Of a stretch of 64,000 nt of DNA, positions 54,916 through 62,694 are shown piece after piece (the first letter of the stretch is position 1; each line of letters starts with the position of its first letter). Both the position numbers and the translations under genes were made by a program. Origin of the DNA: UKL13-3 sp044353855 (GTDB lineage: Bacteria > Bacteroidota > Bacteroidia > UKL13-3); the NCBI GenBank assembly GCA_044353855.1, contig JBILBF010000001.1:124001-188000 (forward strand), written 5' to 3'. The notes beneath the pieces were generated by a model. It made no database searches, had not been told where the DNA came from, and saw only the letters and a list, made by a program, of their open reading frames with translations.

Positions 54916-55253
54916 TGAAATATTTAGTAGATGTAAATCTGCCTAAATACTTTAGTCATTTTAATAATGAACACTTCATTTTTGTAGCCGATATAAACGC
55001 ATCATTTTCGGATAATCAAATTTGGGACTATGCTTTGCAGCATGGCTTAGTAATCCTTACAAAAGATGTTGACTTTTACCATAAGAGTTTATTAGCTACC
55101 CAAAAGCCTAAAATTGTTCATTTTAAACTTGGCAATCAAAAGCTAAGTGATTTACATGCTTATTTTGACAAGCATTGGATTGATTTGGAACGCCATATTC
55201 AACGATATCATCTTATTATTGCACATACAGACGGATTAGAAATAGTGATATAG
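54915..55253 (+). CDS. DUF5615 PIN-like protein (putative toxin)
   Basis: 112 residues. MKYLVDVNLPKYFSHF gives the first acidic residue of the PIN-like fold, ADINASFSDNQIWDYA a second group and LVILTKDVDFY a third, as in the DUF5615/Mut7-C-like nuclease family. With the upstream DUF433 gene, this makes a candidate toxin-antitoxin module; RNase activity is inferred. Six bases later holB begins, so the module is embedded in what looks like a housekeeping operon. Confidence 0.82.
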   Translation: MKYLVDVNLPKYFSHFNNEHFIFVADINASFSDNQIWDYALQHGLVILTKDVDFYHKSLLATQKPKIVHFKLGNQKLSDLHAYFDKHWIDLERHIQRYHLIIAHTDGLEIVI

Positions 55254-55259
55254 TATACT

Positions 55260-56384
55260 ATGCAATTTAAAAACATTTACGGACAAGAGGACCTTAAGCA
55301 AAAGTTGATACAAACAGCCAACGGTGGACGTATTAGCCATGCGCAACTTTTTTTAGGACCAGAAGGATCGGGGACATTGCCTTTGGCCATTGCCTATTCC
55401 CAGTATATTAATTGTTTGCAACCCACCGAAACCGATAGTTGCGGCAGTTGCTCTTCGTGTATTAAATTCGAAAAGCTTGTTCACCCCGATTTACATTTTA
55501 CCTTTCCAACTATTGCTATTGAGAAGAAAAAGCTGAGCAATGATTTCATACAAGAGTGGCGTGAGGCATTTATAGCCAATCCATATGTTTCGGAATTACA
55601 ATGGTTGCTAAAATTAGATACAGAAGGAAAAAAACAAGGAAATATAACCTCAGATGAGTGCCGTGATATTATTCGCAAACTCGGACTTACGGCCTATGAA
55701 GCCAAATACAAAACAGTTATTATTTGGTTACCCGAATACCTCCGTCTCGAAGGAAATATTATATTAAAACTATTGGAAGAACCACCTCCCAAAACATTAA
55801 TTTTACTAGTAGCACAAGATGCCGATAAAGTAATTGCTACAATTTTATCGCGTACACAAATAGTGCGGGTTCATAAACTACAAGATGAAGATGTATCAGC
55901 TGCACTGATACAGGATTACCAAATACCCGAGCAAGAAGCACAAATGCTTGCACGTGTTTCGGAAGGTAACTTAAGTATGGCCATCACATTAGCAGAAGCG
56001 GGCCGATCGGATTACCACCAACTTTTTGCACAATGGATGCGCGCCTGTTTTGTTAACAATGTTGCCGATATTGAAGTATGTGTAGCCAAAATAACAGGGA
56101 CAGGCAGAGAGTTTATTAAAAGTTTTATAGGCTATTCATTACATATGTTGCGTTCGGTATTTTTATACCATTATGCCAATGCGCAATTAATTAAACTAAG
56201 TGATGAAGAAAAAGAATTTATGGTAAAATTTGCCTTTACCATGAGTAACCATAATTTACCCGATATTACTCAAGCTCTCAATGATGCTTCATATCATTTA
56301 GAGCGCAATGCCGACCTAAAAATTACCTTTTTCAATCTTTCTTTGTATATTGGCTCCCGTTTGCATAAGCAACAAAAAGCTTAA
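55260..56384 (+). CDS. holB: DNA polymerase III subunit delta'
   Basis: 374 residues, clamp-loader AAA fold. The opening IYGQEDLKQKLIQ and the four-cysteine zinc motif CLQPTETDSCGSCSSC are typical. The Walker A position reads GPEGSGTLPLA, lacking the invariant lysine, as expected for the non-ATP-binding delta' subunit. Sensor-type segment TILSRTQIVRV is seen. It loads the sliding clamp with DnaX and delta. Upstream is the DUF433/DUF5615 pair; ricT and gldH follow. Confidence 0.88.
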   Translation: MQFKNIYGQEDLKQKLIQTANGGRISHAQLFLGPEGSGTLPLAIAYSQYINCLQPTETDSCGSCSSCIKFEKLVHPDLHFTFPTIAIEKKKLSNDFIQEWREAFIANPYVSELQWLLKLDTEGKKQGNITSDECRDIIRKLGLTAYEAKYKTVIIWLPEYLRLEGNIILKLLEEPPPKTLILLVAQDADKVIATILSRTQIVRVHKLQDEDVSAALIQDYQIPEQEAQMLARVSEGNLSMAITLAEAGRSDYHQLFAQWMRACFVNNVADIEVCVAKITGTGREFIKSFIGYSLHMLRSVFLYHYANAQLIKLSDEEKEFMVKFAFTMSNHNLPDITQALNDASYHLERNADLKITFFNLSLYIGSRLHKQQKA

Positions 56385-56415
56385 AGCAATTAAGTAACCT
56401 TATTTTTAACCTTCA

Positions 56416-56436
56416 ACACCCAACAAAATTGGGTGT
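56416..56436. other. Hairpin between holB and ricT
   Basis: ACACCCAA (56416-56423) and TTGGGTGT (56429-56436) pair perfectly over a 5-base loop CAAAA. No T run follows on plus, so a simple terminator is unlikely; ricT begins 20 bases downstream, so it may be a leader structure or processing site. Confidence 0.45.
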
Positions 56437-56455
56437 GCTAATAATATAAAATACA

Positions 56456-57865
56456 ATGGGATGTGGATCAGGAGGCTGTTCAACAGGAGGCTGTAGTTCG
56501 GGCGGTTGTAGCTCGGGTGGATGCAATAAATTTAATACCTATGATTGGCTGAGCATCATGGATTTGCCAGCTTATATGAAACCCTTTGAAGTGGTAGAAG
56601 TGAGTTTTAAAGGAACCCGCAAAGAGTTTTTTAGAAACACCGGCAACCATGATATTACCTTAAACGAATTGGTGGTAGTTGAAATGGAAACAGGATTTGA
56701 CTATGGGCATGTAAGCACCAAAGGCGAAATGTGTAAACTCCAATTGCGCAAAGCGGGTTTGGCCGAAGACACCGAGTTTCGTAAAATATTGCGCAAAGCA
56801 ACAGATGTTGATATTGCCAAATACAAAGACAACAAAGAACTTGAAGTGCCCACTATGTATAAGGCTCGTAGCATTTCGATGGAACTCGGCCTGAGCATGA
56901 AATTGAGTGATGTAGAATACCAAGGAGATAAACGCAAAGCAACTTTTTATTATACAGCTGATGACCGTGTAGATTTTAGAGAGCTCATTCGCAAACTTGC
57001 CGACTCCTTTAAAGTGCGTGTAGAAATGCGCCAAATTGGATACCGCCAAGAAGCAGGCCGTTTGGGTGCTATTGGCTCATGCGGACGTGAGTTATGTTGC
57101 TCTACTTGGCTTACCGATTTTAAATTGGTACAAACCAATGCGGCACGTTATCAAAACTTATCCCTTAATCCATTAAAACTTTCGGGACAATGTGGCCGAC
57201 TTAAATGTTGCCTCAATTACGAACTCGATAGTTATATGGAAGCCTGGAAAGAATTTCCGGTTGAAGAAAATATGCGGTTGGATTTTGTAAGTGGTTCGTA
57301 CAAATTGGTAAAAACGGATATCCTTAAACGCATGATGTCGTTTATGCCAATAGATGTAATTGGTGGCGATTGGATTCAGCTACATGTAAACAAAGTAAAA
57401 GAATACCGCGAAGCAAATAAACGCAACGAAAAACCACAGCTGGAAATTAAAAAAGCTGTTCCAAAAATTGTGGAGCTTGAGTTTAAAAATGATATGGGTA
57501 CCGAAAGTCTTACCCGATTGGATGACCGCAACAAATCCAAAAACAACCGCAACAAAAACAAACAACGAAACAACAATAACAATACCCGTGGCGAAGGGCA
57601 ACCCAACAAGCCTCAACAAGTATCAAACCAACGAACCGAAGTGCGTTCTGATAAACCACGCGAGCCAAGGCCACAACAACAAAATAGGCCACAAAACCAA
57701 CGCCCCGAAACGCGCAATGATAAACCAAGTGACCCGCGGCCGCAACAACCACGTAACGACCAACCACGTGAACCTAGACCACAACAACCTAAAAATACAC
57801 AAGGAAACAAACCCAATAGGCCTCCTCAAAACAAACCGAATAATAACCCTCCGAAAACAGATTAA
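56456..57865 (+). CDS. ricT: PSP1-domain protein RicT (YaaT), with Cys-Gly N-terminus and disordered tail
   Basis: 469 residues. The PSP1 core at about 40-260 has VVEVSFKGTRKEFF, VVVEMETGFDYGHV and two cysteine groups, GSCGRELCCSTWL and GQCGRLKCCLNYE, that match Fe-S-binding RicT. In other bacteria RicT works with RicA and RicF in RNA processing control; neither partner is near. Residues 3-23 have cysteines every five residues in a C-x-x-G-G repeat. Residues from about 350 are low complexity, with Asn/Lys/Arg runs then repeated D-x-P-R-E-P-R-P-Q-Q blocks. It is followed by gldH 2 bases later. Confidence 0.86.
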   Translation: MGCGSGGCSTGGCSSGGCSSGGCNKFNTYDWLSIMDLPAYMKPFEVVEVSFKGTRKEFFRNTGNHDITLNELVVVEMETGFDYGHVSTKGEMCKLQLRKAGLAEDTEFRKILRKATDVDIAKYKDNKELEVPTMYKARSISMELGLSMKLSDVEYQGDKRKATFYYTADDRVDFRELIRKLADSFKVRVEMRQIGYRQEAGRLGAIGSCGRELCCSTWLTDFKLVQTNAARYQNLSLNPLKLSGQCGRLKCCLNYELDSYMEAWKEFPVEENMRLDFVSGSYKLVKTDILKRMMSFMPIDVIGGDWIQLHVNKVKEYREANKRNEKPQLEIKKAVPKIVELEFKNDMGTESLTRLDDRNKSKNNRNKNKQRNNNNNTRGEGQPNKPQQVSNQRTEVRSDKPREPRPQQQNRPQNQRPETRNDKPSDPRPQQPRNDQPREPRPQQPKNTQGNKPNRPPQNKPNNNPPKTD

Positions 57866-57867
57866 CC

Positions 57868-58341
57868 ATGACTGCAACTTTTCGTTTAGTTAGTATTTGT
57901 ATCGTGCTTACAAGTTTGTTTTCGGCTTGCGATCCTTCGCGTATTTTTGACGATAACAAACTGATAGATGGTAACCAATGGTATTATAAAAATGCCATTC
58001 CGTTTGATGTACATATTACCGATACCAATAAGTTGTATAATGTGTATGTTAACCTTAGGATAAGCTCGGATTATAAATACAACAACCTATTTATGTGGGT
58101 AAACACAACCAACCCTGCTAAAAAAACCGACCAACGCAGAATTGAGATACGCGTGGCGAATGATGGGGGCAAATGGTTGGGAAATGGATTGGGCGATTTG
58201 TATGATTACCAATTTCCGGTATTCCAAAAAATAAAATTCCCTACAAGTGGATTTTACCGTTTTGAATTGGAACAAAACATGCGCGATGATACCTTAATGC
58301 ATGTGAAATCGGCTGGGGTAAGAATTGAAGAAGCACACTAA
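57868..58341 (+). CDS. gldH: Gliding motility lipoprotein GldH
   Basis: 157 residues. Lipoprotein signal ending in the lipobox LFSAC (Cys about residue 21), then YNVYVNLRISSDYKYNNLF, GGKWLGNGLGDLYDYQ and FPTSGFYRFELEQNMR, with the end VKSAGVRIEEAH. This pattern, including the LG(D/N)G and the terminal RIE, matches GldH, required for gliding and linked to T9SS in Flavobacterium. The position next to ricT and holB is conserved in Bacteroidota. gldH can occur in non-gliding species, so motility is not proved. Confidence 0.82.
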   Translation: MTATFRLVSICIVLTSLFSACDPSRIFDDNKLIDGNQWYYKNAIPFDVHITDTNKLYNVYVNLRISSDYKYNNLFMWVNTTNPAKKTDQRRIEIRVANDGGKWLGNGLGDLYDYQFPVFQKIKFPTSGFYRFELEQNMRDDTLMHVKSAGVRIEEAH

Positions 58342-58395
58342 TTATTGTGTGTTAAACTACTTATGAAAGCCAATGGAGATTAGTCTTTCCGTAAT

Positions 58396-58419
58396 CGCGG
58401 ACGTGTCGTCTGTGATTTC
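58396..58419 (+). repeat. REP-like palindrome, copy 1 (type B)
   Basis: Core at 58398-58412 is CGGACG-TGT-CGTCTG, one base off the other copies, followed by TGATTTC as in copy 3. It lies just after gldH and before the lipoprotein gene. Confidence 0.75.
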
Positions 58420-58544
58420 CCGTTTTAATTACTAAAATGTATTTTTACTAGTAAGCCTTAATTTATATTTTATAGCAAAAGTAGATGCAGGCTTTGCCAA
58501 TATGACTGTGATTGCTAAAATAAAACTGTAAACTTTGTATATAT

Positions 58545-59195
58545 ATGAAATTCAAACGATACCCAATTACCATTATAAGTGTTTTGCTAATTTGCATTTT
58601 TACACTTAGCAATTGTTCTCCCGATGATGGCATAACTCCTGACGACCCTGGATGCCAAAACAAAACAGAGCATTATTACCTTTCCGAAGCAAACAAAAGT
58701 TATATCCCCTACACCGGTTTTGATACCATCAAAATGCGCAACCAAGCAGGTGATACTTTATACTTTATTGGGCAAGGCAAACAACCGTTTACTACTAGCG
58801 AATTTGTACTGCACAATAACCCCGCTTGTGGAAGTAACGGAGTGGAGAAGATTTATGAAGCGTATAGAATAATTTATACAGATTCACTCAATAAAAAAAC
58901 AATCCAATTGGCTCACTATAGATATCGTAGAGATGATAATAATTCCAGCTTTTCTCCAAATGTTATTGAAATAAAATATGAAACAAAATTTTATCTCATC
59001 GGAGATTATCAAATTTCGAAGTCAACTGCACAGTCTTATATTGGTGGGTTAAATATAAATGGGACTAATTACAATGATGTAAATAAGGTATTTATTAGCG
59101 CTATTGATACCTTAAACAAACTATTTATTAATAAGCAATTTGGTATACTTAAAATTCAAAATGGAATAGATAAAACTATTGAAATAATTAACTAA
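58545..59195 (+). CDS. Small lipoprotein of unknown function
   Basis: 216 residues. Lipoprotein signal MKFKRYPITIISVLLICIF, lipobox LSNC, then a polar, Asp/Asn/Tyr-rich mature part with no motif I recognise. TGFDTIKMRNQAGDTLYFIG gives a beta-rich look. It is framed by REP copies (58396 and 59198) but is not part of a known element. Probably outer-membrane or periplasm-facing. I cannot assign a function. Confidence 0.6.
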   Translation: MKFKRYPITIISVLLICIFTLSNCSPDDGITPDDPGCQNKTEHYYLSEANKSYIPYTGFDTIKMRNQAGDTLYFIGQGKQPFTTSEFVLHNNPACGSNGVEKIYEAYRIIYTDSLNKKTIQLAHYRYRRDDNNSSFSPNVIEIKYETKFYLIGDYQISKSTAQSYIGGLNINGTNYNDVNKVFISAIDTLNKLFINKQFGILKIQNGIDKTIEIIN

Positions 59196-59197
59196 CC

Positions 59198-59240
59198 CCC
59201 GTTCACGCGGACGTGTCGTCCGGGTGACTATGAATGGAAG
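59198..59240 (+). repeat. REP-like palindrome, copy 2 (type A)
   Basis: Core 59208-59222 is a perfect CGGACG-TGT-CGTCCG hairpin, extended by CAC...GTG flanks with one mismatch. It is followed by GGTGACTATGAATGG, the type A spacer, which recurs after copy 4. Confidence 0.9.
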
Positions 59241-59272
59241 CCCGTTCACGCGGACGTGTCGTCCGTGATTTC
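59241..59272 (+). repeat. REP-like palindrome, copy 3 (type B)
   Basis: Core 59251-59265 identical to copy 2, 43 bases downstream of it. The flank here is TGATTTC (type B), as after copy 1. Confidence 0.9.
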
Positions 59273-59282
59273 TTCTTGTAAC

Positions 59283-59325
59283 CCCGTTGTCGCGGACGTG
59301 TCGTCCGGGTGACTATGAATGGAAA
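59283..59325 (+). repeat. REP-like palindrome, copy 4 (type A)
   Basis: Core 59293-59307, 42 bases after copy 3, same orientation, with the type A flank GGTGACTATGAATGG. Confidence 0.9.
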
Positions 59326-59409
59326 GACAAGAAAGTAATGGAAAGATAAGAAAATGATGAATTGATGGTCAGAGTTATCCATGTTTGATTAAACCAATAA
59401 AAATTAATT

Positions 59410-59438
59410 GCAACTAAATGGATAAAAAACTACCTTGA
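59410..59438 (+). promoter_or_regulatory. Possible promoter of the REP-associated transposase
   Basis: TTG (59408-59410), 20 bases, TACCTTGA (59431-59438), which differs from TAnnTTTG by one position. The ATG follows at 59443, so the leader would be almost absent. Weak. Confidence 0.25.
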
Positions 59439-59442
59439 ATCT

Positions 59443-59973
59443 ATGTCAGAGTATTTAAAAATAGAAGAAGGCAAAACCTATTTTATAACCATGACCATAG
59501 TTGATTGGGTAGATTTATTTACAAGGGAATGTTATGTAGATATATTGGTAAATAGCATAAAGTATTGCCAGCAAAATAAAGGGTTGGATGTTTATGCCTA
59601 TGTAATTATGCCAAGCCATGTGCATATGATAATTGGTAGCCAAGGAAAGTTAAGTGACATTTTACGTGATATGAAAGAGCACACAGCTAAGTTGTGCCTA
59701 AAAGAAATAAAAGAGAATCCGCAAGAGAGTAGACGGGAATGGCTTTTAGATAAATTTACAATTTTGAAGAAACAGAAGGATGATAAAATATCCTATAGGG
59801 TATGGCAAGAGGGTAATCATCCTGAAGAATTATATAGTTTAGCATTTATTTCGCAAAAAGAAAATTATATTCATATGAACCCTGTAACGTCAGGAATTGT
59901 GAGCAAGCCATGTTACTACCGATTGAGTTCGGCAAGTGACGATAGTCCAATAAAAGTGCTTCCTATAAGTTAG
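59443..59973 (+). CDS. REP-associated tyrosine transposase (RAYT), Y1/HUH family
   Basis: 176 residues, intact. The HUH pair is HVH in MPSHVHMIIG (residues 59-61) and the catalytic Tyr is Y142 in KENYIHMNPV, in the Y1_Tnp arrangement. NPQESRREWLLDKF and VWQEGNHPEELYS are family segments common in Bacteroidota RAYTs. These enzymes cut and rejoin single-stranded REP sequences and are usually single-copy, domesticated relatives of IS200/IS605 transposases. REP palindromes flank the gene, four upstream (58396, 59198, 59241, 59283) and one inverted downstream (59991-60014), which is the usual REPtron layout. Confidence 0.9.
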   Translation: MSEYLKIEEGKTYFITMTIVDWVDLFTRECYVDILVNSIKYCQQNKGLDVYAYVIMPSHVHMIIGSQGKLSDILRDMKEHTAKLCLKEIKENPQESRREWLLDKFTILKKQKDDKISYRVWQEGNHPEELYSLAFISQKENYIHMNPVTSGIVSKPCYYRLSSASDDSPIKVLPIS

Positions 59974-60143
59974 ATACTGCTATTGAAGTAGTAGTAACGG
60001 ACGACACGTCCGCTAAAACTGGATACCGATAGCGCAAACATAACAAATCAACTAATGTCAATATTTGTATAGTTTTATCAAATGTAACAAAGCATTCCCA
60101 ACAAATAATCCTACTTTCGTTTTTCAACCAACCATATTTACTT
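59974..60143. other. 170-base spacer with inverted REP copy
   Basis: Apart from the REP copy at 59991-60014 and the -7 box at 60139-60146, I see only AT-rich sequence here, with no gene. Confidence 0.5.
59991..60014 (-). repeat. REP-like palindrome, copy 5 (inverted)
   Basis: Core 59998-60012 reads CGGACG-ACA-CGTCCG on plus, the reverse complement of the upstream copies, so the element is inverted relative to them. It is preceded by GTAGTAGTAA. It lies 25 bases after the transposase stop. Confidence 0.9.
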
Positions 60144-60146
60144 TTG
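60139..60146 (+). promoter_or_regulatory. -7 promoter box overlapping the ClC start
   Basis: TACTTTTG is an exact TAnnTTTG, with TTTCG at about 19 bases upstream. It overlaps the TTG at 60144, the only start codon that fits the N-terminus, so either this is not a promoter or translation starts lower. Confidence 0.3.
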
Positions 60147-61940
60147 GTATATAAAAAACTACGCATACAAACCAAGCTGCTCATTTACCATTTTACCAAG
60201 CAGCGCCACAAGTATATTAGCGATAAAAACTTTTTAATTATTGCTGCCATGTGGGTTGGTGTATTGGCAGGTTTTGCAGCCGTTGTGCTCAAAACCATTG
60301 TTCATTTTTTGCAACACAATTTAGAGAGCGGTTTTAATGTTCGGTACGAAAATTATTTCTACCTTATTTACCCGCTCATTGGCATTTTACTGAGTGTGCT
60401 CTATGTAAAACTAATGCACCCCAAAACCGTTTTTGATAAGGGATTAAGCAGTATTATTTATGCCATCAACAAAAAGTTTTCCAATATTGAATTACACAAA
60501 ACATACTCGCATGTTATTACCAGCGCACTTACTGTGGGCTTTGGTGGCTCGGCTGGTTTAGAGGCTCCAATTGCTGTTACCGGTTCGGCATTGGGAAGCA
60601 ATACCGCCAAAAATTTATTGTTAAGCAAAGCCGATCGTACCTTGCTTTTGGCAAGTGGGGCAGCTGCTGGAATTTCAGCCATATTTGATAGCCCCATTGC
60701 AGGTGTTGTTTTTGCCTTTGAAGTATTGCTCACCGAGGTTTCTATTCCTGCATTTATTCCATTGCTTATTGCATCGGCAACAGGCGCAGTTATTTCTAAA
60801 TTATTTAACAGTTCTCCACTTTTTCAGCTAGCCACCGACTCGTGGAACATGGAAGCCATCCCTTTTTATTTATTGCTTGGCGGATTATGTGGTTTTGTAT
60901 CTACCTACATGATACGAAGCACCCTAAAAATGGAAAGTTTTTTAAACAAACGCAAAAATCCATATAGCAAAGCTATTTGGGGCGGTATAACATTGGGCGT
61001 TCTCATTTTTGTATTCCCTCCATTGTATGGTGAAGGATATGGCATTACCAATAAATTAATGTCGGGTGAGTATCAAAGTTTATTTAACAACAGTTTATTT
61101 TTTGCTTACAAGGATAGTACTTGGTTTGTATTGGGTTTTACTGCCATGCTTATTTTAGTTAAAGTGTTTGCAGCATCTATTACTGTGGGTTCGGGAGGTA
61201 ATGGTGGAATTTTTGGTCCGTCTTTGTTCACAGGATCATTGCTTGGTTTTTTGTTTTCGCATGCTGTCAACTTTTCAAACATTACGGTACTCAACGAGAA
61301 AAATTTTATAGCTGTAGCCATGGGAGGATTAATAAGCGGAGTATTGCATGCACCGCTTACAGGCATATTTTTAATTGCCGAAATTACAGGTGGCTATGCA
61401 CTGTTTATTCCGCTGATGATGGTTTCGGCAACCTCCTATTTTATTACCCGCTATTACGAAAGCAATTCTATTTACACCAAAACATTAATTGAACGTGGGT
61501 TTATTATCAAAGATAAAGATACTGCTTTGTTGAGTGAGCTTAATATAAGCGATATGATTGAAAGGGATTTTTCAATACTCAATCCCAATCAAACATTAAG
61601 AGAATTGGTAGCCATTTTATCAAAATCTTCGCGTAATATTTTTCCAGTTGTCAATAAAAAAAATCAACTGGTAGGTATTGTAACCCTTGCCGATATCCGT
61701 GAAGTAATGTTTAAGCAAAAAATGTACGACACTATTTATGTTAAAGATTTGATGAGTGTTCCAAAAATTACCATCCTTGAAACAGAAAGGGTAGATGAAG
61801 TGATGCGTTATTTTGAGGAATTTGAAATTTGGTATATTCCCGTTGTAGAAACAGATAATTTGTATGCAGGTTTTATTTCTAAAACTGTTATCTTACATCA
61901 ATACCGTGAACGGTTGATTGAAACAGCTGAAGAAGTTTAG
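60144..61940 (+). CDS. ClC-family chloride channel/antiporter with two CBS domains
   Basis: 598 residues from a TTG at 60144 (the next in-frame ATG is at 60249, inside the first membrane span). About 10-11 spans. GGSAGLEAPIAVTG carries the gating Glu, and GSGGNGGIFGPSLFTGS is the second selectivity-filter motif. The C-terminal part from about 465 has two CBS domains (RNIFPVVNKKNQLVGIV and FEIWYIPVVETDNLYAGFI). The length and N-terminus favour the TTG start. Family members are Cl-/H+ exchangers or channels. Confidence 0.88.
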   Translation: MVYKKLRIQTKLLIYHFTKQRHKYISDKNFLIIAAMWVGVLAGFAAVVLKTIVHFLQHNLESGFNVRYENYFYLIYPLIGILLSVLYVKLMHPKTVFDKGLSSIIYAINKKFSNIELHKTYSHVITSALTVGFGGSAGLEAPIAVTGSALGSNTAKNLLLSKADRTLLLASGAAAGISAIFDSPIAGVVFAFEVLLTEVSIPAFIPLLIASATGAVISKLFNSSPLFQLATDSWNMEAIPFYLLLGGLCGFVSTYMIRSTLKMESFLNKRKNPYSKAIWGGITLGVLIFVFPPLYGEGYGITNKLMSGEYQSLFNNSLFFAYKDSTWFVLGFTAMLILVKVFAASITVGSGGNGGIFGPSLFTGSLLGFLFSHAVNFSNITVLNEKNFIAVAMGGLISGVLHAPLTGIFLIAEITGGYALFIPLMMVSATSYFITRYYESNSIYTKTLIERGFIIKDKDTALLSELNISDMIERDFSILNPNQTLRELVAILSKSSRNIFPVVNKKNQLVGIVTLADIREVMFKQKMYDTIYVKDLMSVPKITILETERVDEVMRYFEEFEIWYIPVVETDNLYAGFISKTVILHQYRERLIETAEEV

Positions 61941-62001
61941 CGCAAGCGTGATACCAAGAAACTAATTTGACATTCCAATATTTTAAACTCCTTTTTTTGT
62001 C

Positions 62002-62646
62002 CTATTTTTTTCGCACCAACATTAACCCATCTCTAATAGGGAGTAAAATATTCTCTACTCGTTCATCTTGTTGTATGGTTTGGTTAAGCAAATGCAACAA
62101 CTGCGTATCTTTATCTTTTACTAATGCACTTTCATCCACTACTTTTCCACTCCACAATATATTATCCAATAGTATGTATCCGCCTATATTCAATTTTTGC
62201 ATGGCTAGCTCATAGTATCGTATATAATTTGGTTTATCGGCATCTATAAAAATGAGGTCGTAGGTATAAGGAAGTGATTTTACAATGTTAAATGCATCCC
62301 CAATAATATGTTTAATTCGATGTTCATACCCTGCATCAACAATATATTTATTGACCATTTCTTCTCGTTCAGCATTTACATCAATGGTTATTAATTTCCC
62401 ATTATCCGTTAGCCCTTCGGCCAAACATAATGCAGAGTAGCCTGTAAAAGTTCCCAACTCTAAAATCATGTTGGGTGCAATCATTTTACTAATCATACTC
62501 AACAACCTACCTTGAAAATGTCCACTTAACATGCGCGGTTGTAAAACATGTGCATGCGTATCTCTGTTCAATTGTTTCAATAGATTGTTTTCTTCTGAAG
62601 TATGTTTATCACAGTAGTTTTGAATATGCTCGTTAATCATTTCCAT
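62002..62646 (-). CDS. O-methyltransferase (class I, CCoAOMT-like)
   Basis: 214 residues. ILELGTFTGYSALCLAEGL is the SAM motif, followed by LITIDVNAEREEM, IGDAFNIVKSLPYTYDLIFI with DADKPNYIRYYE (catalytic Asp and metal ligands), and GGYILLDNILWSGKV. Caffeoyl-CoA-OMT-like bacterial enzymes methylate small catechols. Substrate unknown. It follows the Omp85-type gene on the same strand by 48 bases and is convergent with the ClC gene. Confidence 0.87.
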   Translation of the reverse strand: MEMINEHIQNYCDKHTSEENNLLKQLNRDTHAHVLQPRMLSGHFQGRLLSMISKMIAPNMILELGTFTGYSALCLAEGLTDNGKLITIDVNAEREEMVNKYIVDAGYEHRIKHIIGDAFNIVKSLPYTYDLIFIDADKPNYIRYYELAMQKLNIGGYILLDNILWSGKVVDESALVKDKDTQLLHLLNQTIQQDERVENILLPIRDGLMLVRKK

Positions 62647-62694
62647 GTATATAGGTTATATAAAATTCAACATAATTTTTGCGGTATATGTTGT

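Noticed and set aside
57468..57893. Overlapping frames on both strands over the ricT tail
   Set aside because: Low-complexity Asn/Gln/Pro codons leave all frames open; ricT itself explains the region.
59198..59325. Three evenly spaced repeats (42-43 bases) resembling a tiny CRISPR array
   Set aside because: The repeat is a palindrome of 15 bases, spacers themselves recur, no cas gene is present, and the copies recur inverted at 59998; REP elements explain it.
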